DNA of 64,000 bases from contig DATAPD010000015.1 in assembly GCA_036265385.1 (NCBI GenBank), forward strand, positions 124,001-188,000, read 5' to 3'. Below the pieces are notes generated by a model. That model ran no database searches and had not been told where the DNA came from. It worked only from the letters and a program-made list of their open reading frames with translations. How positions within the stretch are numbered: position 1 is the first letter of the stretch; each line of letters starts with the position of its first letter. The stretch is from DATAPD01 sp036265385. GTDB taxonomy: Bacteria > Acidobacteriota > Terriglobia > Terriglobales > Acidobacteriaceae. Position numbers and translations under genes: made by a program. Of the stretch, positions 55,501 through 63,371 are shown in pieces.

Positions 55501-56259
55501 CTACGCCACCAATTGCTGGCCGCCATCGATGTCATACGTTCCGCCCGTAAGGGCTGTGTTGATCATAAGGTGTACTGCAAGGAGAGCGACGTCTTCTGGT
55601 TCAACGACGCGCCGAATGGGAAGGGTGGTGCGAAGTTGATTCCGCCGTTTTTCAAGCTGATCGCCCAGGAGTTCCGCTGACAACGGTGTGTCGACAAATC
55701 CCGCAGCGATTAAGTTGACCCGCACAGGCGCGAGCTCAAGCGCCAAACCCTTCGTCATCGCTGGACCTGCCGCCGTCAGGGCCGATATCAGCGTGAATCC
55801 TTTCGCAGTGCTGCGTCCTCCCGTTCCACTCATGAAGAGCAAGCTTCCGCCTGGCCGAACTTTCGTTGTTGCGTTCCGTGCGATCTGCATTGGCAATAGC
55901 AGATGCGCTTCGATATCACGACGCGCCCGATCAAAATCAAGCTCCACCAGCGGCGCGTAGTACGGACCCGGGCCAGTGACCAACACGTGGTCCACCGGCG
56001 CTGGCAGCTCATCAAAAAACTTTTTGAGGAGCTCAAAGTCAGTAGCATCGAAAGCTGCCGTGCTCATGGCGCCAACTTCGTTCGCGGCACGTCGAAGACG
56101 CTCGGGATCTCGCCCAGTGAGAATCACCTTGGCCCCTTCGGCGTGTGCCCGTCGCGCAGTTTCAAGTCCGATGCCACTACTACCGCCAATGATCAGGACG
56201 GTCTGGCCCAAGAGTTCTGGTTCTCTCTGACTGATAGAGGCGGTCGGTATGGCATTCAT
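55501..56259 (-). CDS. Short-chain dehydrogenase/reductase, atypical
   Basis: A 252-residue SDR. Start 56259 has GGAGG upstream (longer frame to 56316 not supported). Cofactor motif IIGGSSGIGLETARR near residue 25. The usual YxxxK catalytic pair is altered: the lysine is present (PAMTKGLALELAP) but a Pro stands where Tyr is normally found. The Ser is present in SGTGG. Such Tyr-less SDRs are known; the activity may be weak or different. Substrate unknown. Confidence 0.87.
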   Translation of the reverse strand: MNAIPTASISQREPELLGQTVLIIGGSSGIGLETARRAHAEGAKVILTGRDPERLRRAANEVGAMSTAAFDATDFELLKKFFDELPAPVDHVLVTGPGPYYAPLVELDFDRARRDIEAHLLLPMQIARNATTKVRPGGSLLFMSGTGGRSTAKGFTLISALTAAGPAMTKGLALELAPVRVNLIAAGFVDTPLSAELLGDQLEKRRNQLRTTLPIRRVVEPEDVALLAVHLMINTALTGGTYDIDGGQQLVA

Positions 56260-56443
56260 GGATCCTCCGATGTGGCAAGTCTGAAATAGTTCCCTGGGGT
56301 CGATTGTCGTAGGCAATTGAATATGCGGGATCTAGAAATCCCGCCGTCAACGGAGAAGCAGAGATTATCCGCCAAATATTAAATTCCCGTCTTGACACGA
56401 CAAACTTCAAGGCCTATCCTAAGCGAACAAAAGGCGAATTTCG

Positions 56444-57460
56444 ATGTCTTCCCTCCCGCTCCTCCCCGATCACAAATCCCCCTCCCTCATCGGTATCGCT
56501 CGTCTCGCCGCTGATGGAGAGTCGCTCCGCGAAGGACACAATGTTGAATACTTCACCTTACCCTCGCGCTCTCTCCTTAACCGCGTCGTTACGCGCCGCG
56601 ACCTTCCCTTCGAATGGGCCATCAATCCCTACCGAGGATGCGAGATTGCCTGCAAGTACTGCTATGCCCGGTATACGCATGAGTTCATGGAATTGCGCAA
56701 TGGCGCCGATTTCGAACAAAAGATTTTCGTGAAGCAACATGCTGCACAGCTGCTTCGGCAAGAACTTCGCCAGGTCAAATCATCCGAAAGTATCGCAATC
56801 GGTACCGCAACGGATCCCTATCAACCTGCGGAGCGGCGCTATGAAGTCACCCGTGCAATCCTCGAAGAACTTTCTCGCCATCGTGGCCTCAACATCGGCA
56901 TCGTGACGAAGTCAAACCTCATCCTTCGTGATGCCGAACTTCTGCGCGAAACCGCTTCGCACAACAGCCTTTTCGTCAGCCTAACAATCACCACGCTTGA
57001 CACCGATCTCGCCCGTATCCTCGAGCCGCGCGCACCTCGCCCAGATTTGCGTATGGATGCTGTGCGCCAGCTGAACCTAGCGGGAGTTTCCGCCGGAGTG
57101 AATTGCGCGCCGATCCTCCCCGCCATCACCGACTCACGCGAAAATCTGGAAACGCTGGTCGCCGCAGCTTCTGCCGCGAAAGCTGCGGGAGTGTTCTCTA
57201 ATACTCTGTTCCTGAAACCGTGCTCGGCAGCGGTTTTTCTCCCTTTTCTCGATGAGCAATTCCCTCATCTCGCCGCCACCTATCGCAAGAGGTACGAAGG
57301 TCGCGCATTCCTGCCCGCCGCTTACACGAAAAGAATTTCGGAGTTGATGAGTGCCCTGAAGAAGAAATACGGACTGCACAAGAGGTTGAAATACAAGCGC
57401 TACGAAGAGTACGCCCAGGAAGAATTCGAACAGCCCCGAGAACAGCTAAGCCTCTTCTAA
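56444..57460 (+). CDS. Radical SAM protein (Rv2578c/PA0069 family)
   Basis: A 338-residue radical S-adenosylmethionine protein. The cluster motif is NPYRGCEIACKYCYAR near residues 61-76, with C-x3-C-x2-C. GTATDPYQPAERRYEVTR and NLFVSLTITTLD (read here as LFVSLTITT) mark the spore-photoproduct-lyase-like subgroup. Function in this subgroup is not known. It sits alone, 40 bases upstream of the PP2C gene on the same strand, so the two may be cotranscribed. Confidence 0.92.
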   Translation: MSSLPLLPDHKSPSLIGIARLAADGESLREGHNVEYFTLPSRSLLNRVVTRRDLPFEWAINPYRGCEIACKYCYARYTHEFMELRNGADFEQKIFVKQHAAQLLRQELRQVKSSESIAIGTATDPYQPAERRYEVTRAILEELSRHRGLNIGIVTKSNLILRDAELLRETASHNSLFVSLTITTLDTDLARILEPRAPRPDLRMDAVRQLNLAGVSAGVNCAPILPAITDSRENLETLVAAASAAKAAGVFSNTLFLKPCSAAVFLPFLDEQFPHLAATYRKRYEGRAFLPAAYTKRISELMSALKKKYGLHKRLKYKRYEEYAQEEFEQPREQLSLF

Positions 57461-57500
57461 CCGAAATACTTACATCCGCATCTATAATCAAAGTTTCCGC

Positions 57501-58670
57501 ATGGCATCTGGCACGCAGCACTCGACGAGCCCAAATCCACGAACTCGTTTCTCTACGCGCGTCACTGACTTTTGGCAGCGTGTGACCGATGGACTCGAAG
57601 TTAACCAGCTGTGGTCCCAGTTCGAAAAAGATGCGCGCTCAAGCTACCGCCTCTACAACCGGGGACTCACTGAATCCGATCCTCGCGAGTCCCGAGCCAA
57701 GCGATTCCTCTTCACAGTCAAACAGCTGTTCTGGGCCATTCTTGAAAAGCTGTCGCCTGCGCGGCGCGTTTTGCTGCTCGCCGCTCTCGTTATGCTGCTG
57801 TTTCCCACGAGCGGAATCACTTTTCGCGATGAGGGCGGCGACATTCATGGGATCTCTTTGGATCTGCATTTCCTTGCCGGCATCGTGCTTTTCGTTGTCC
57901 TGATCCTCGAAGTCGCTGATCGCGTTGTCATGAAGCGCGACCTAGAGATTGCTCGCGACATCCAAACGTGGTTACTACCCGGTGCTCCTCCGCAAATCCC
58001 CGGCATCTCGATGGCCTACATGACTCGTCCGGCAAACACCGTTGCGGGCGATTACTACGATGTCTTTCCTCGACCCGGTGCCATACCCGAAGACGATCGC
58101 GTATTCCTGATCGTTGCCGACGTCGCGGGCAAAAGTATTCCCGCCGCGATGCTCATGGCCACCCTTCAAGCAAGTTTGCGGACGTTATCCAATACGCCCT
58201 CTTCCCTGTCGCAAATTGTTAGCGGACTCAATCAGTACGCCTGCTCTAATAGCCAGGGAGGCACCCGTTTCACCACTGCCTTCATCGCTGAGCTCGATCC
58301 GGTGACCCGAAAACTGACCTACATCAACGCCGGACACAATGCGCCCATTCTTCGTCGCTTCAGTGGTGCTATCGAACGATTCGAGACTGGCGGGCTCCCC
58401 CTCGGTATCCTTCTGAACTCGAACTACGAGAGTGCGACCGTCAGCCTAGAGACAAACGATTGGCTATTAATCTTCACTGACGGTTTGGTTGAGGCCATGA
58501 ACACCAGCGGTGAGGAATTCGGCGAGGCCCGCGTTCTTGAACAGCTTCACCACTGCGCCAATACGGCACCAGCTGACGCTTTGAAACGAATGATCTCTTC
58601 AGTAGACGCTTTCGTCGGGAATACACCTCAGCATGACGACGTCACAGCTATGCTACTGAAGTTCAGTTGA
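57501..58670 (+). CDS. PP2C-family Ser/Thr phosphatase (SpoIIE/RsbU type), membrane-anchored
   Basis: A 389-residue protein. Residues about 75-140 hold two hydrophobic helices (VLLLAALVMLLF; FLAGIVLFVVLIL). A short linker helix (REIAR-like DLEIARDIQTWLLP) precedes the SpoIIE phosphatase domain (residues about 160-388) with the metal sites VAGDYYDVF, LIVADVAGKSIPAAMLM, YINAGHNAP, LLIFTDGLVEA and HDDVTAMLL. It probably controls an anti-sigma antagonist in a partner-switch pathway. No anti-sigma partner is adjacent. Confidence 0.91.
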   Translation: MASGTQHSTSPNPRTRFSTRVTDFWQRVTDGLEVNQLWSQFEKDARSSYRLYNRGLTESDPRESRAKRFLFTVKQLFWAILEKLSPARRVLLLAALVMLLFPTSGITFRDEGGDIHGISLDLHFLAGIVLFVVLILEVADRVVMKRDLEIARDIQTWLLPGAPPQIPGISMAYMTRPANTVAGDYYDVFPRPGAIPEDDRVFLIVADVAGKSIPAAMLMATLQASLRTLSNTPSSLSQIVSGLNQYACSNSQGGTRFTTAFIAELDPVTRKLTYINAGHNAPILRRFSGAIERFETGGLPLGILLNSNYESATVSLETNDWLLIFTDGLVEAMNTSGEEFGEARVLEQLHHCANTAPADALKRMISSVDAFVGNTPQHDDVTAMLLKFS

Positions 58671-58688
58671 CCTCATCTCTCTAATTGG

Positions 58689-58765
58689 TGTTATCCCGAA
58701 CGCGCGTGTTTTCTCCAACTCGCGGAGAGCTTGCCCTGAGCAAAGCCGAAGGGGATCTCGCGCGC
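58689..58765. repeat. Dispersed palindromic repeat, copy C
   Basis: GTTATCCCGAACGCGCGTG ... GCCGAAGGGGATCTCGCGCG with an internal CCTGAGCAAAGCCGAAGG, a widespread acidobacterial intergenic motif. Longer than the copies at 40598 and 46594 by an insertion. Confidence 0.6.
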
Positions 58766-58790
58766 AAAGCATCCGAAGCAGCACAACAAT

Positions 58791-59870
58791 TCAGTTCCGC
58801 ATCGCCTCCGCATACATTCGATGAAAAGCATGCACACCCTTCTCCTGCTTTGGGCTGTACCTGCCACGCTCGTAGCTTCGTGAGTGCAGATTCTTCTGCA
58901 CAGTCTCACAAATCGCCACGTCTTCGATCTGCACCTGGTGACTGAATTCCGTCGCGTCCCGCGCCGCCGGACTCTTCAAGCCTTCTTCCGTGAGATAGAA
59001 ATCGAAGATCGCGAGCGTGCGCTCCGGTTCGAGCGGGAGAATGATGTTCAGTGACACATTGTCTGGATAACAATTCAGCATCCAGTTCGGAAACGTCCAG
59101 AAATAGTCCGTGGTCAGATCCTCGCGCGCTTCTTGGTAACGTCTGGGAGTCGTGTCGCCCGTTTGCGCTCCGCGAATTGGACTCCACTGCCTGACGTATT
59201 TGGCATACGGTTCCACTCGATAAGATCCGTAATCCAACTCACGGTTGAGCGCGGGATGCACGCTCGGCAAATGATATCCCTCGAGGTAATTGTCGGTATA
59301 CGTCTTCCAATTACACTTCATGTCATAGGTGCGACGTTCATACAGCCGCATCGAGAGAAAATCAAACTTCTCTGCCTGCACTTTCATTCCGCCAAGCGCT
59401 TTGCTGAGTGGCTCCGCTTGCGCATCCAAATTCACGAACACTAGATTGAACCATTCCTCCGCTCGGACCGGAGCAAGCGCAAAATCGCTTGCCCTGAAAT
59501 CGACGACTCCCTCGAACTCGGGTGCGTTCAGCAATGTTCCATCAAGCTCATATGTCCACCCGTGATAACCGCACCGAAACAGTTTCCGCGAACCACATCC
59601 TTCAGCCGGCGGTCCTGCTCTGTGTCGACAGACGTTATAGAAACATCGCAAGTTTCCATCCTGCCCGCGTACTAGAAGAAGCGGCTCGCCAAGGAGATCG
59701 AACGTAAAAAAGTCCCCTGGCTGCGCCACCTGATGGCGATGCCCGACGACCTGCCACGTCCGCGCGAATATGCGTTGTTTCTCGAGCTGAAACGTCTCCG
59801 GATCGTGATATCGCGGAGCCGGCAGCGACCATGCTCTCGAAATATCGGGATTAATCGAATCGACGCTCAT
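58791..59870 (-). CDS. Rieske-type aromatic ring-hydroxylating oxygenase alpha subunit
   Basis: A 359-residue oxygenase. The Rieske 2Fe-2S motif is CRHRAGPP ... CGYHGWTYE (near residues 81-103). The mononuclear iron site is YTDNYLEGYHLPSVHP near residues 195-210. Length suits a single-polypeptide alpha subunit (choline/carnitine-monooxygenase-like). It needs a reductase, which is not seen nearby. Substrate unknown. Confidence 0.9.
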   Translation of the reverse strand: MSVDSINPDISRAWSLPAPRYHDPETFQLEKQRIFARTWQVVGHRHQVAQPGDFFTFDLLGEPLLLVRGQDGNLRCFYNVCRHRAGPPAEGCGSRKLFRCGYHGWTYELDGTLLNAPEFEGVVDFRASDFALAPVRAEEWFNLVFVNLDAQAEPLSKALGGMKVQAEKFDFLSMRLYERRTYDMKCNWKTYTDNYLEGYHLPSVHPALNRELDYGSYRVEPYAKYVRQWSPIRGAQTGDTTPRRYQEAREDLTTDYFWTFPNWMLNCYPDNVSLNIILPLEPERTLAIFDFYLTEEGLKSPAARDATEFSHQVQIEDVAICETVQKNLHSRSYERGRYSPKQEKGVHAFHRMYAEAMRN

Positions 59871-59900
59871 GCCTGGCCTTAACTATGAAATCGCAAATTC

Positions 59901-59948
59901 TAGCCCCGCAGGGGCGATCGATAAAAGCCCCACTGCTTCAGTGGTGGA
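59901..59948. repeat. REP-like palindromic element
   Basis: AGCCCCGCAGGGGCG, then GATAAAAGCCCCACTGCTTC and AGTGGTGG: two nested palindromic units (CCCCGCAGGGG; CCCACTGCTTCAGTGG). The layout resembles REP elements mobilised by TnpA-REP transposases in acidobacteria and relatives. No transposase is in the window. Confidence 0.55.
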
Positions 59949-59969
59949 TGCTCGCTCCTAAAAGTCCAC

Positions 59970-60045
59970 ATGCTAATGGCTAATGCTAATTGCTGACTAC
60001 TGAATGCTGACGCCTGATTGCCGAATGCTGATTTCTGACACTTTC
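59970..60045. repeat. Degenerate TGCTGA/GCTAAT tract
   Basis: Repeats of ATGCTAATGGCTAATGCTAA and TGCTGAC/ATGCTGA units in interrupted tandem. Same style as the tract at 41656. Confidence 0.5.
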
Positions 60046-60206
60046 TGTCACCCCATGCGCCACGTTCTGTCGCCACGACAACTTCTGGCACTCGATCGCC
60101 CAGCAACGTTATCGCCCTTTGCTCCTGAAAAGACACGCTTTTCGCTCCATCCCCATCCTGAAAGCTTCTTAATTCCGCTTTGGCCCCCTGCTTGCCACTA
60201 TGTAAG

Positions 60207-60328
60207 GCGAGCGACGGGAAATGGGGAGAAGTTAAGGTCGCTCACACAATTGAACGTTGGCGAATGCCTCGGGGGAGGGGCAAAAGCCGGAGAGGCACCG
60301 AACGCGGGTTCGGTGCCTTTCGTTTTTT
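60207..60328 (+). ncRNA. Candidate structured RNA or leader ending in a terminator
   Basis: GAGCGAC (60209-60215) pairs with GTCGCTC (60237-60243); TGCC...GGCA forms a second hairpin near 60265-60282; the third is the strong terminator stem. It is about 120 bases and lies over 240 bases before the pilin ATG. It could be a small RNA or a riboswitch-type attenuator. I could not match it to the c-di-GMP riboswitch consensus. Confidence 0.4.
60293..60328 (+). terminator. Rho-independent terminator
   Basis: Perfect 11-base stem AGGCACCGAAC / GTTCGGTGCCT with a GCGG loop, then TTCGTTTTTT. Very strong. It ends the candidate RNA and has no upstream protein gene on this strand within 1.6 kb, which supports a non-coding transcript. 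Confidence 0.85.
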
Positions 60329-60497
60329 CCACCACTTTGCTTACAATCAACATGACAAAAACTGGCAGCCGCTTTTTGACAGATCCGCCCGATTGCGGCA
60401 CTGGGCGTGGCACATCGATGATCCCGAAAGTTTGCAGACGCCATGAAAAAAGGGGACTTGCCGTCGAAACGGCGCACACCAAGGTAATCTCGCAGTT

Positions 60498-60513
60498 TGG
60501 CGGATGAAGTGCG
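60498..60513 (+). promoter_or_regulatory. Possible sigma-54 promoter of the pilin gene
   Basis: TGGCGGATGAAGTGCG has GG and GC ten bases apart, the minimal sigma-54 spacing. It would start transcription near 60524. Only a partial match to the consensus (GTGC instead of TTGC). Confidence 0.35.
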
Positions 60514-60572
60514 ACGATACCCGTGACTAGCGCCCTCGTGCTTGAGGGCCTACGGAGGAGAGGAAACGAGAG

Positions 60573-61103
60573 ATGCGGAAACAAAAGGGTTTTTCACTTA
60601 TCGAGTTGCTGATTGTGGTGGCGATCATCCTGATCATTGCCGCGATCGCGATTCCGAACTTGCTGCGTGCCCGTATTGCTGCTAACGAGTCGTCTGCGGC
60701 TAGCGGCGTTCGTACGGTCAACACTGCAGAAGTTTCTTATTATTCGACGTACCCGACAGTCGGCTACTCTGCCGCACTGACGGATCTTGGTCCGGGCGGT
60801 CCGACTGCTGCTTGCCCGAACCCTCCAACTTCCACCACTTCTTGCTTGGTTGACGGCGTGTTGGCCTACAACGGTAACCCTGCTGGCAACGGCAAGAGCG
60901 GTTATAGCTATAGCTACAACTCTGCTGCGGGCGCAGCCGGTACGCTGCTCGTGACCTACGGCATCGTCGCTGATCCGATGAGCTTGAACACCACTGGTGT
61001 TCGTTCGTTCTGCTCACTGGAAGACGCGGTTGTCCGCTATCAGCAGGTTGGTCCGATCGGCGCCGGTGCGTGCGTTGCTACCCTGGCCCCGCTCAACAAC
61101 TAA
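60573..61103 (+). CDS. Type IV major pilin-like prepilin (class IVa)
   Basis: A 176-residue prepilin. The leader MRKQKG-FSLIE contains the prepilin peptidase site (G before FSLIE, Glu5 of the mature protein), then the hydrophobic LLIVVAIILIIAAIAIP. The rest is Gly/Ala/Ser-rich with conserved Cys near residues 80-90 and near the end (VCSL-like FCSLED and GACVATLAP). It probably forms pili or pseudopili at the outer envelope. GGAGGAGAGG lies upstream. It resembles the third pilin gene at 61773. Confidence 0.88.
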   Translation: MRKQKGFSLIELLIVVAIILIIAAIAIPNLLRARIAANESSAASGVRTVNTAEVSYYSTYPTVGYSAALTDLGPGGPTAACPNPPTSTTSCLVDGVLAYNGNPAGNGKSGYSYSYNSAAGAAGTLLVTYGIVADPMSLNTTGVRSFCSLEDAVVRYQQVGPIGAGACVATLAPLNN

Positions 61104-61136
61104 CTCTAATCTCACCGCCCGCTCTGCGGGCTTAAC

Positions 61137-61168
61137 AGAGGCACCGGACATCCGGTGCCTCTTTTTTT
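61137..61168 (+). terminator. Rho-independent terminator of the first pilin gene
   Basis: Stem AGAGGCACCGG / CCGGTGCCTCT (11 pairs) with a four-base loop ACAT followed by seven T. It lies 33 bases after the pilin stop. Its stem shares the AGGCACCG core with the terminator at 60293. Confidence 0.92.
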
Positions 61169-61382
61169 CCCCAGCTCGACTTGCCAAATCGCCGCCATCA
61201 TCCCCTCCGATCGGATTCCGGTGCGCGTCACTTCCGCAACAGCCAAGTGTAAACAAACGTTTTCTACCAACCTTCGCCGCAAATCCTACTGTTCACAATC
61301 GCTCTTCGACCATCATTCGTAAAGTACCTGTAACTCTAGACAAAATCAGGAGTTGCGCTTTCTATCTCTCGTGAGGCGCAAG

Positions 61383-61398
61383 CGGCCTGGGAATTGCT
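61383..61398 (+). promoter_or_regulatory. Possible sigma-54 promoter of the Flp pilin gene
   Basis: CGGCCTGGGAATTGCT: GG and GC ten bases apart, with TTGCT at the -12 element. Consistent with sigma-54 control, as many pilin genes have. It would start about 65 bases before the ATG. Confidence 0.4.
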
Positions 61399-61473
61399 TT
61401 TAGTCCTTTGTAACGGTCTGTGCCTCAAGCGCACAATCCGGGCAGTATTTGAGAACTTGGCGAAGAACAAAAA

Positions 61474-61659
61474 ATGAAAAACATTCTGAAGACTTTTAAC
61501 AGACTGCAAATGGATGAATCGGGCCAGGGATTAGCGGAGTACGTCCTGATCATGGCCGTGGTGGCTTTTGGGGCCGTGACCGGAATGGGGAGTCTCGCTT
61601 CTGGGGTGAACAGCGCTTTTTCCCAAATGGCAACGATTTTCGGAAAATACATCAGCTAG
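61474..61659 (+). CDS. Flp-family type IVb pilin
   Basis: A 61-residue short pilin: a basic leader, then DESGQGLAEYVLIMAVVAFG. The cleavage G is followed by the mature Glu5-containing helix of Flp/Fap pilins. The tad secretion genes that normally export Flp pilins are not in the window. The gene lies between two class IVa-like pilin genes. Confidence 0.9.
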   Translation: MKNILKTFNRLQMDESGQGLAEYVLIMAVVAFGAVTGMGSLASGVNSAFSQMATIFGKYIS

Positions 61660-61772
61660 CCTCGTCCGTTGCTCGGTCTGGGTAGCGCTTGTTACTTTGG
61701 ATGTTCCGATGCCACGGACGGAGGCCCCCCGCGTGCAACAAATGGTCTGAGAAATGAAAGCGGGCTCAGGCT

Positions 61773-62291
61773 ATGCGCGAGGACGCAGGCTTTTCACTCA
61801 TTGAGCTGTTGATCGTGGTGGCAATCATTCTGATCGTGGCAGCGATCGCGATACCGAGTCTCTTGCAGGCCAGGATCTCAGCCAACGAGGCATCTGCGGC
61901 ATCTTCGATTCGTCAAATCAAAACGGCGGAAACCGCCTATCACACCACCTATTCGACCATAGGGTATGCACCCTCTCTCTCGAATCTAGGCGGAACACTT
62001 CCCTGCCTACCTAGTTCCGTGCAGTCCTGCTTTATCGATGACTCCCTGGCCTTGGCCGGTGTTGGCACGGCTGGTAAGAGCGGGTACGTCTTCGCTGCGA
62101 CTGGGATCTCGACAGCAGGCGCCCTCAACGACGAATTCGTAGCCGCCGCTGTTCCCATGATGGCCAGCAGGAGCGGCAATCGTGACTTTTGCGGGACGTC
62201 CGAAATGATCATTCGCTTCCAGTCCAGTGTCGGTGGCGTGCCCATCAATTCAGTCGCAGCCTGCCGCGCTTTCCCCAGCATTCTCAATTAA
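61773..62291 (+). CDS. Type IV pilin-like prepilin, second copy
   Basis: A 172-residue prepilin very like the first: MREDAG-FSLIELLIVVAIIL, then IPSLLQARISANEASAASS. The mature part keeps a pair of Cys (LPCLPSSVQSCF) and a C-terminal FCGTSE / ACRAF. It probably is a minor or alternative pilin. The start ATG at 61773 has only a weak SD. A GG-N10-GC pattern near 61723 might be another sigma-54 site but it is poor. Confidence 0.85.
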   Translation: MREDAGFSLIELLIVVAIILIVAAIAIPSLLQARISANEASAASSIRQIKTAETAYHTTYSTIGYAPSLSNLGGTLPCLPSSVQSCFIDDSLALAGVGTAGKSGYVFAATGISTAGALNDEFVAAAVPMMASRSGNRDFCGTSEMIIRFQSSVGGVPINSVAACRAFPSILN

Positions 62292-62429
62292 CGAATGCTT
62301 TCAAACGCTTTAAATCCGTTTACTTTCGTAATGACACGTTCCCGCCTCGCCAGTTCCTGTCGCTCTAAGTCCCGTTATAATTTTTGAAGAGACTACAGGT
62401 TCAGAGTACAAACCATCTGAGTTCCACAT

Positions 62430-63371
62430 ATGTCAGCGATTGAAATCCTTGGTTTGGAGAAGGTTTATCAGGTCGGCTTTTGGCGCAAAAAGCCAAAGTG
62501 CGCCTTGAAACCGCTCCACTTGCAAGTGGAAGAAGGCGAAGTCTTCGGCTTTCTAGGGCCCAACGGTGCCGGCAAAACGACAACCTTGAAAATGCTGATG
62601 GGACTCGTTTATCCGACCTCCGGTTCCGCTCGGATCCTTGGCGGCGATATCTCAGATCGTGCAGTGCGCGCCCAGATCGGGTTTCTTCCGGAACACCCAT
62701 ACTTCTACGATTACCTGACCGGCCGTGAGTTACTTGAGTACTACGGACGTCTCTCGGGCATGCCTTCGACGGGACGTTCCGATAAGATTTCTGAAATGCT
62801 GGCACAGGTCGGACTTGCCGATGCCAGCGACGTGCAACTTCGCAAATATTCCAAGGGCATGCTGCAGCGCGTCGGTATTGCACAGGCCATCCTTCACGAT
62901 CCTAAACTGGTCTTCCTCGACGAACCCATGTCAGGCCTCGATCCTATGGGCCGTCGTGAAGTTCGTGACCTGATGGAAAAACTCAAGAGACAAGGCAAAA
63001 CAATTTTCTTTTCCACGCACATTCTTTCCGACGCGGAGGCATTGTGCGATCGCGTCGCTATCATTCACCTCGGGGAACTGCGAGGAGTGGGCGCCGTGGA
63101 GGACCTCACGGCCAAAATGCGTGGCCGAGTCGAACTCATCTGGTTAGGCAAAACGGTTCCGGCCGCCATCCAGGCGCTGAAAGCAGAATGTTTTGTGACA
63201 GGGGACACTGTTCGGGCCGTGCTCGACGAATCGCAACAGGATGCCGCCATCGAAGTTCTGCGCCGGGAGCGTTTGCGTCTCATTTCGTTGACGCCTGTGC
63301 GGGCCTCGCTCGAAGACTACTTCCTGTCGCAAGTTCAGCCCGCTTCGACCGGGAAAGGAGTGGGCGCATGA
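62430..63371 (+). CDS. ABC transporter ATP-binding protein
   Basis: A 313-residue ATPase of the CcmA/NatA-like class. Walker A GPNGAGKTT, signature LRKYSKGMLQRV and Walker B LVFLDEPMSGLDP are in order; the C-terminal about 90 residues are the extra domain typical of this type. The TGA overlaps the ATG of the permease gene by four bases. Probably exports a lipid, drug or peptide. Confidence 0.92.
   Translation: MSAIEILGLEKVYQVGFWRKKPKCALKPLHLQVEEGEVFGFLGPNGAGKTTTLKMLMGLVYPTSGSARILGGDISDRAVRAQIGFLPEHPYFYDYLTGRELLEYYGRLSGMPSTGRSDKISEMLAQVGLADASDVQLRKYSKGMLQRVGIAQAILHDPKLVFLDEPMSGLDPMGRREVRDLMEKLKRQGKTIFFSTHILSDAEALCDRVAIIHLGELRGVGAVEDLTAKMRGRVELIWLGKTVPAAIQALKAECFVTGDTVRAVLDESQQDAAIEVLRRERLRLISLTPVRASLEDYFLSQVQPASTGKGVGA

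Larger units (their letters stand above)
59871..60572. other. Long intergenic region (702 bases) upstream of pilin genes
   Basis: Holds, in order: a REP-like element (59901-59948), a degenerate GCTGA/CTAAT repeat tract (59970-60045), a structured RNA candidate ending in a terminator (60207-60328), a possible sigma-54 promoter (60498-60513) and a small hairpin (60532-60549) just before the pilin start. No protein gene seen. Confidence 0.55.
61104..61473. other. Intergenic region between pilin genes
   Basis: Contains the terminator of the first pilin gene (61137-61168) and a possible sigma-54 promoter (61383-61398) for the Flp gene. No gene otherwise. Confidence 0.5.

Noticed and set aside
60340..60570. 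Possible c-di-GMP (GEMM) riboswitch before the pilin
   Set aside because: The conserved GEMM core words are absent and the strong terminator lies well upstream of the gene, not at its 5' end.
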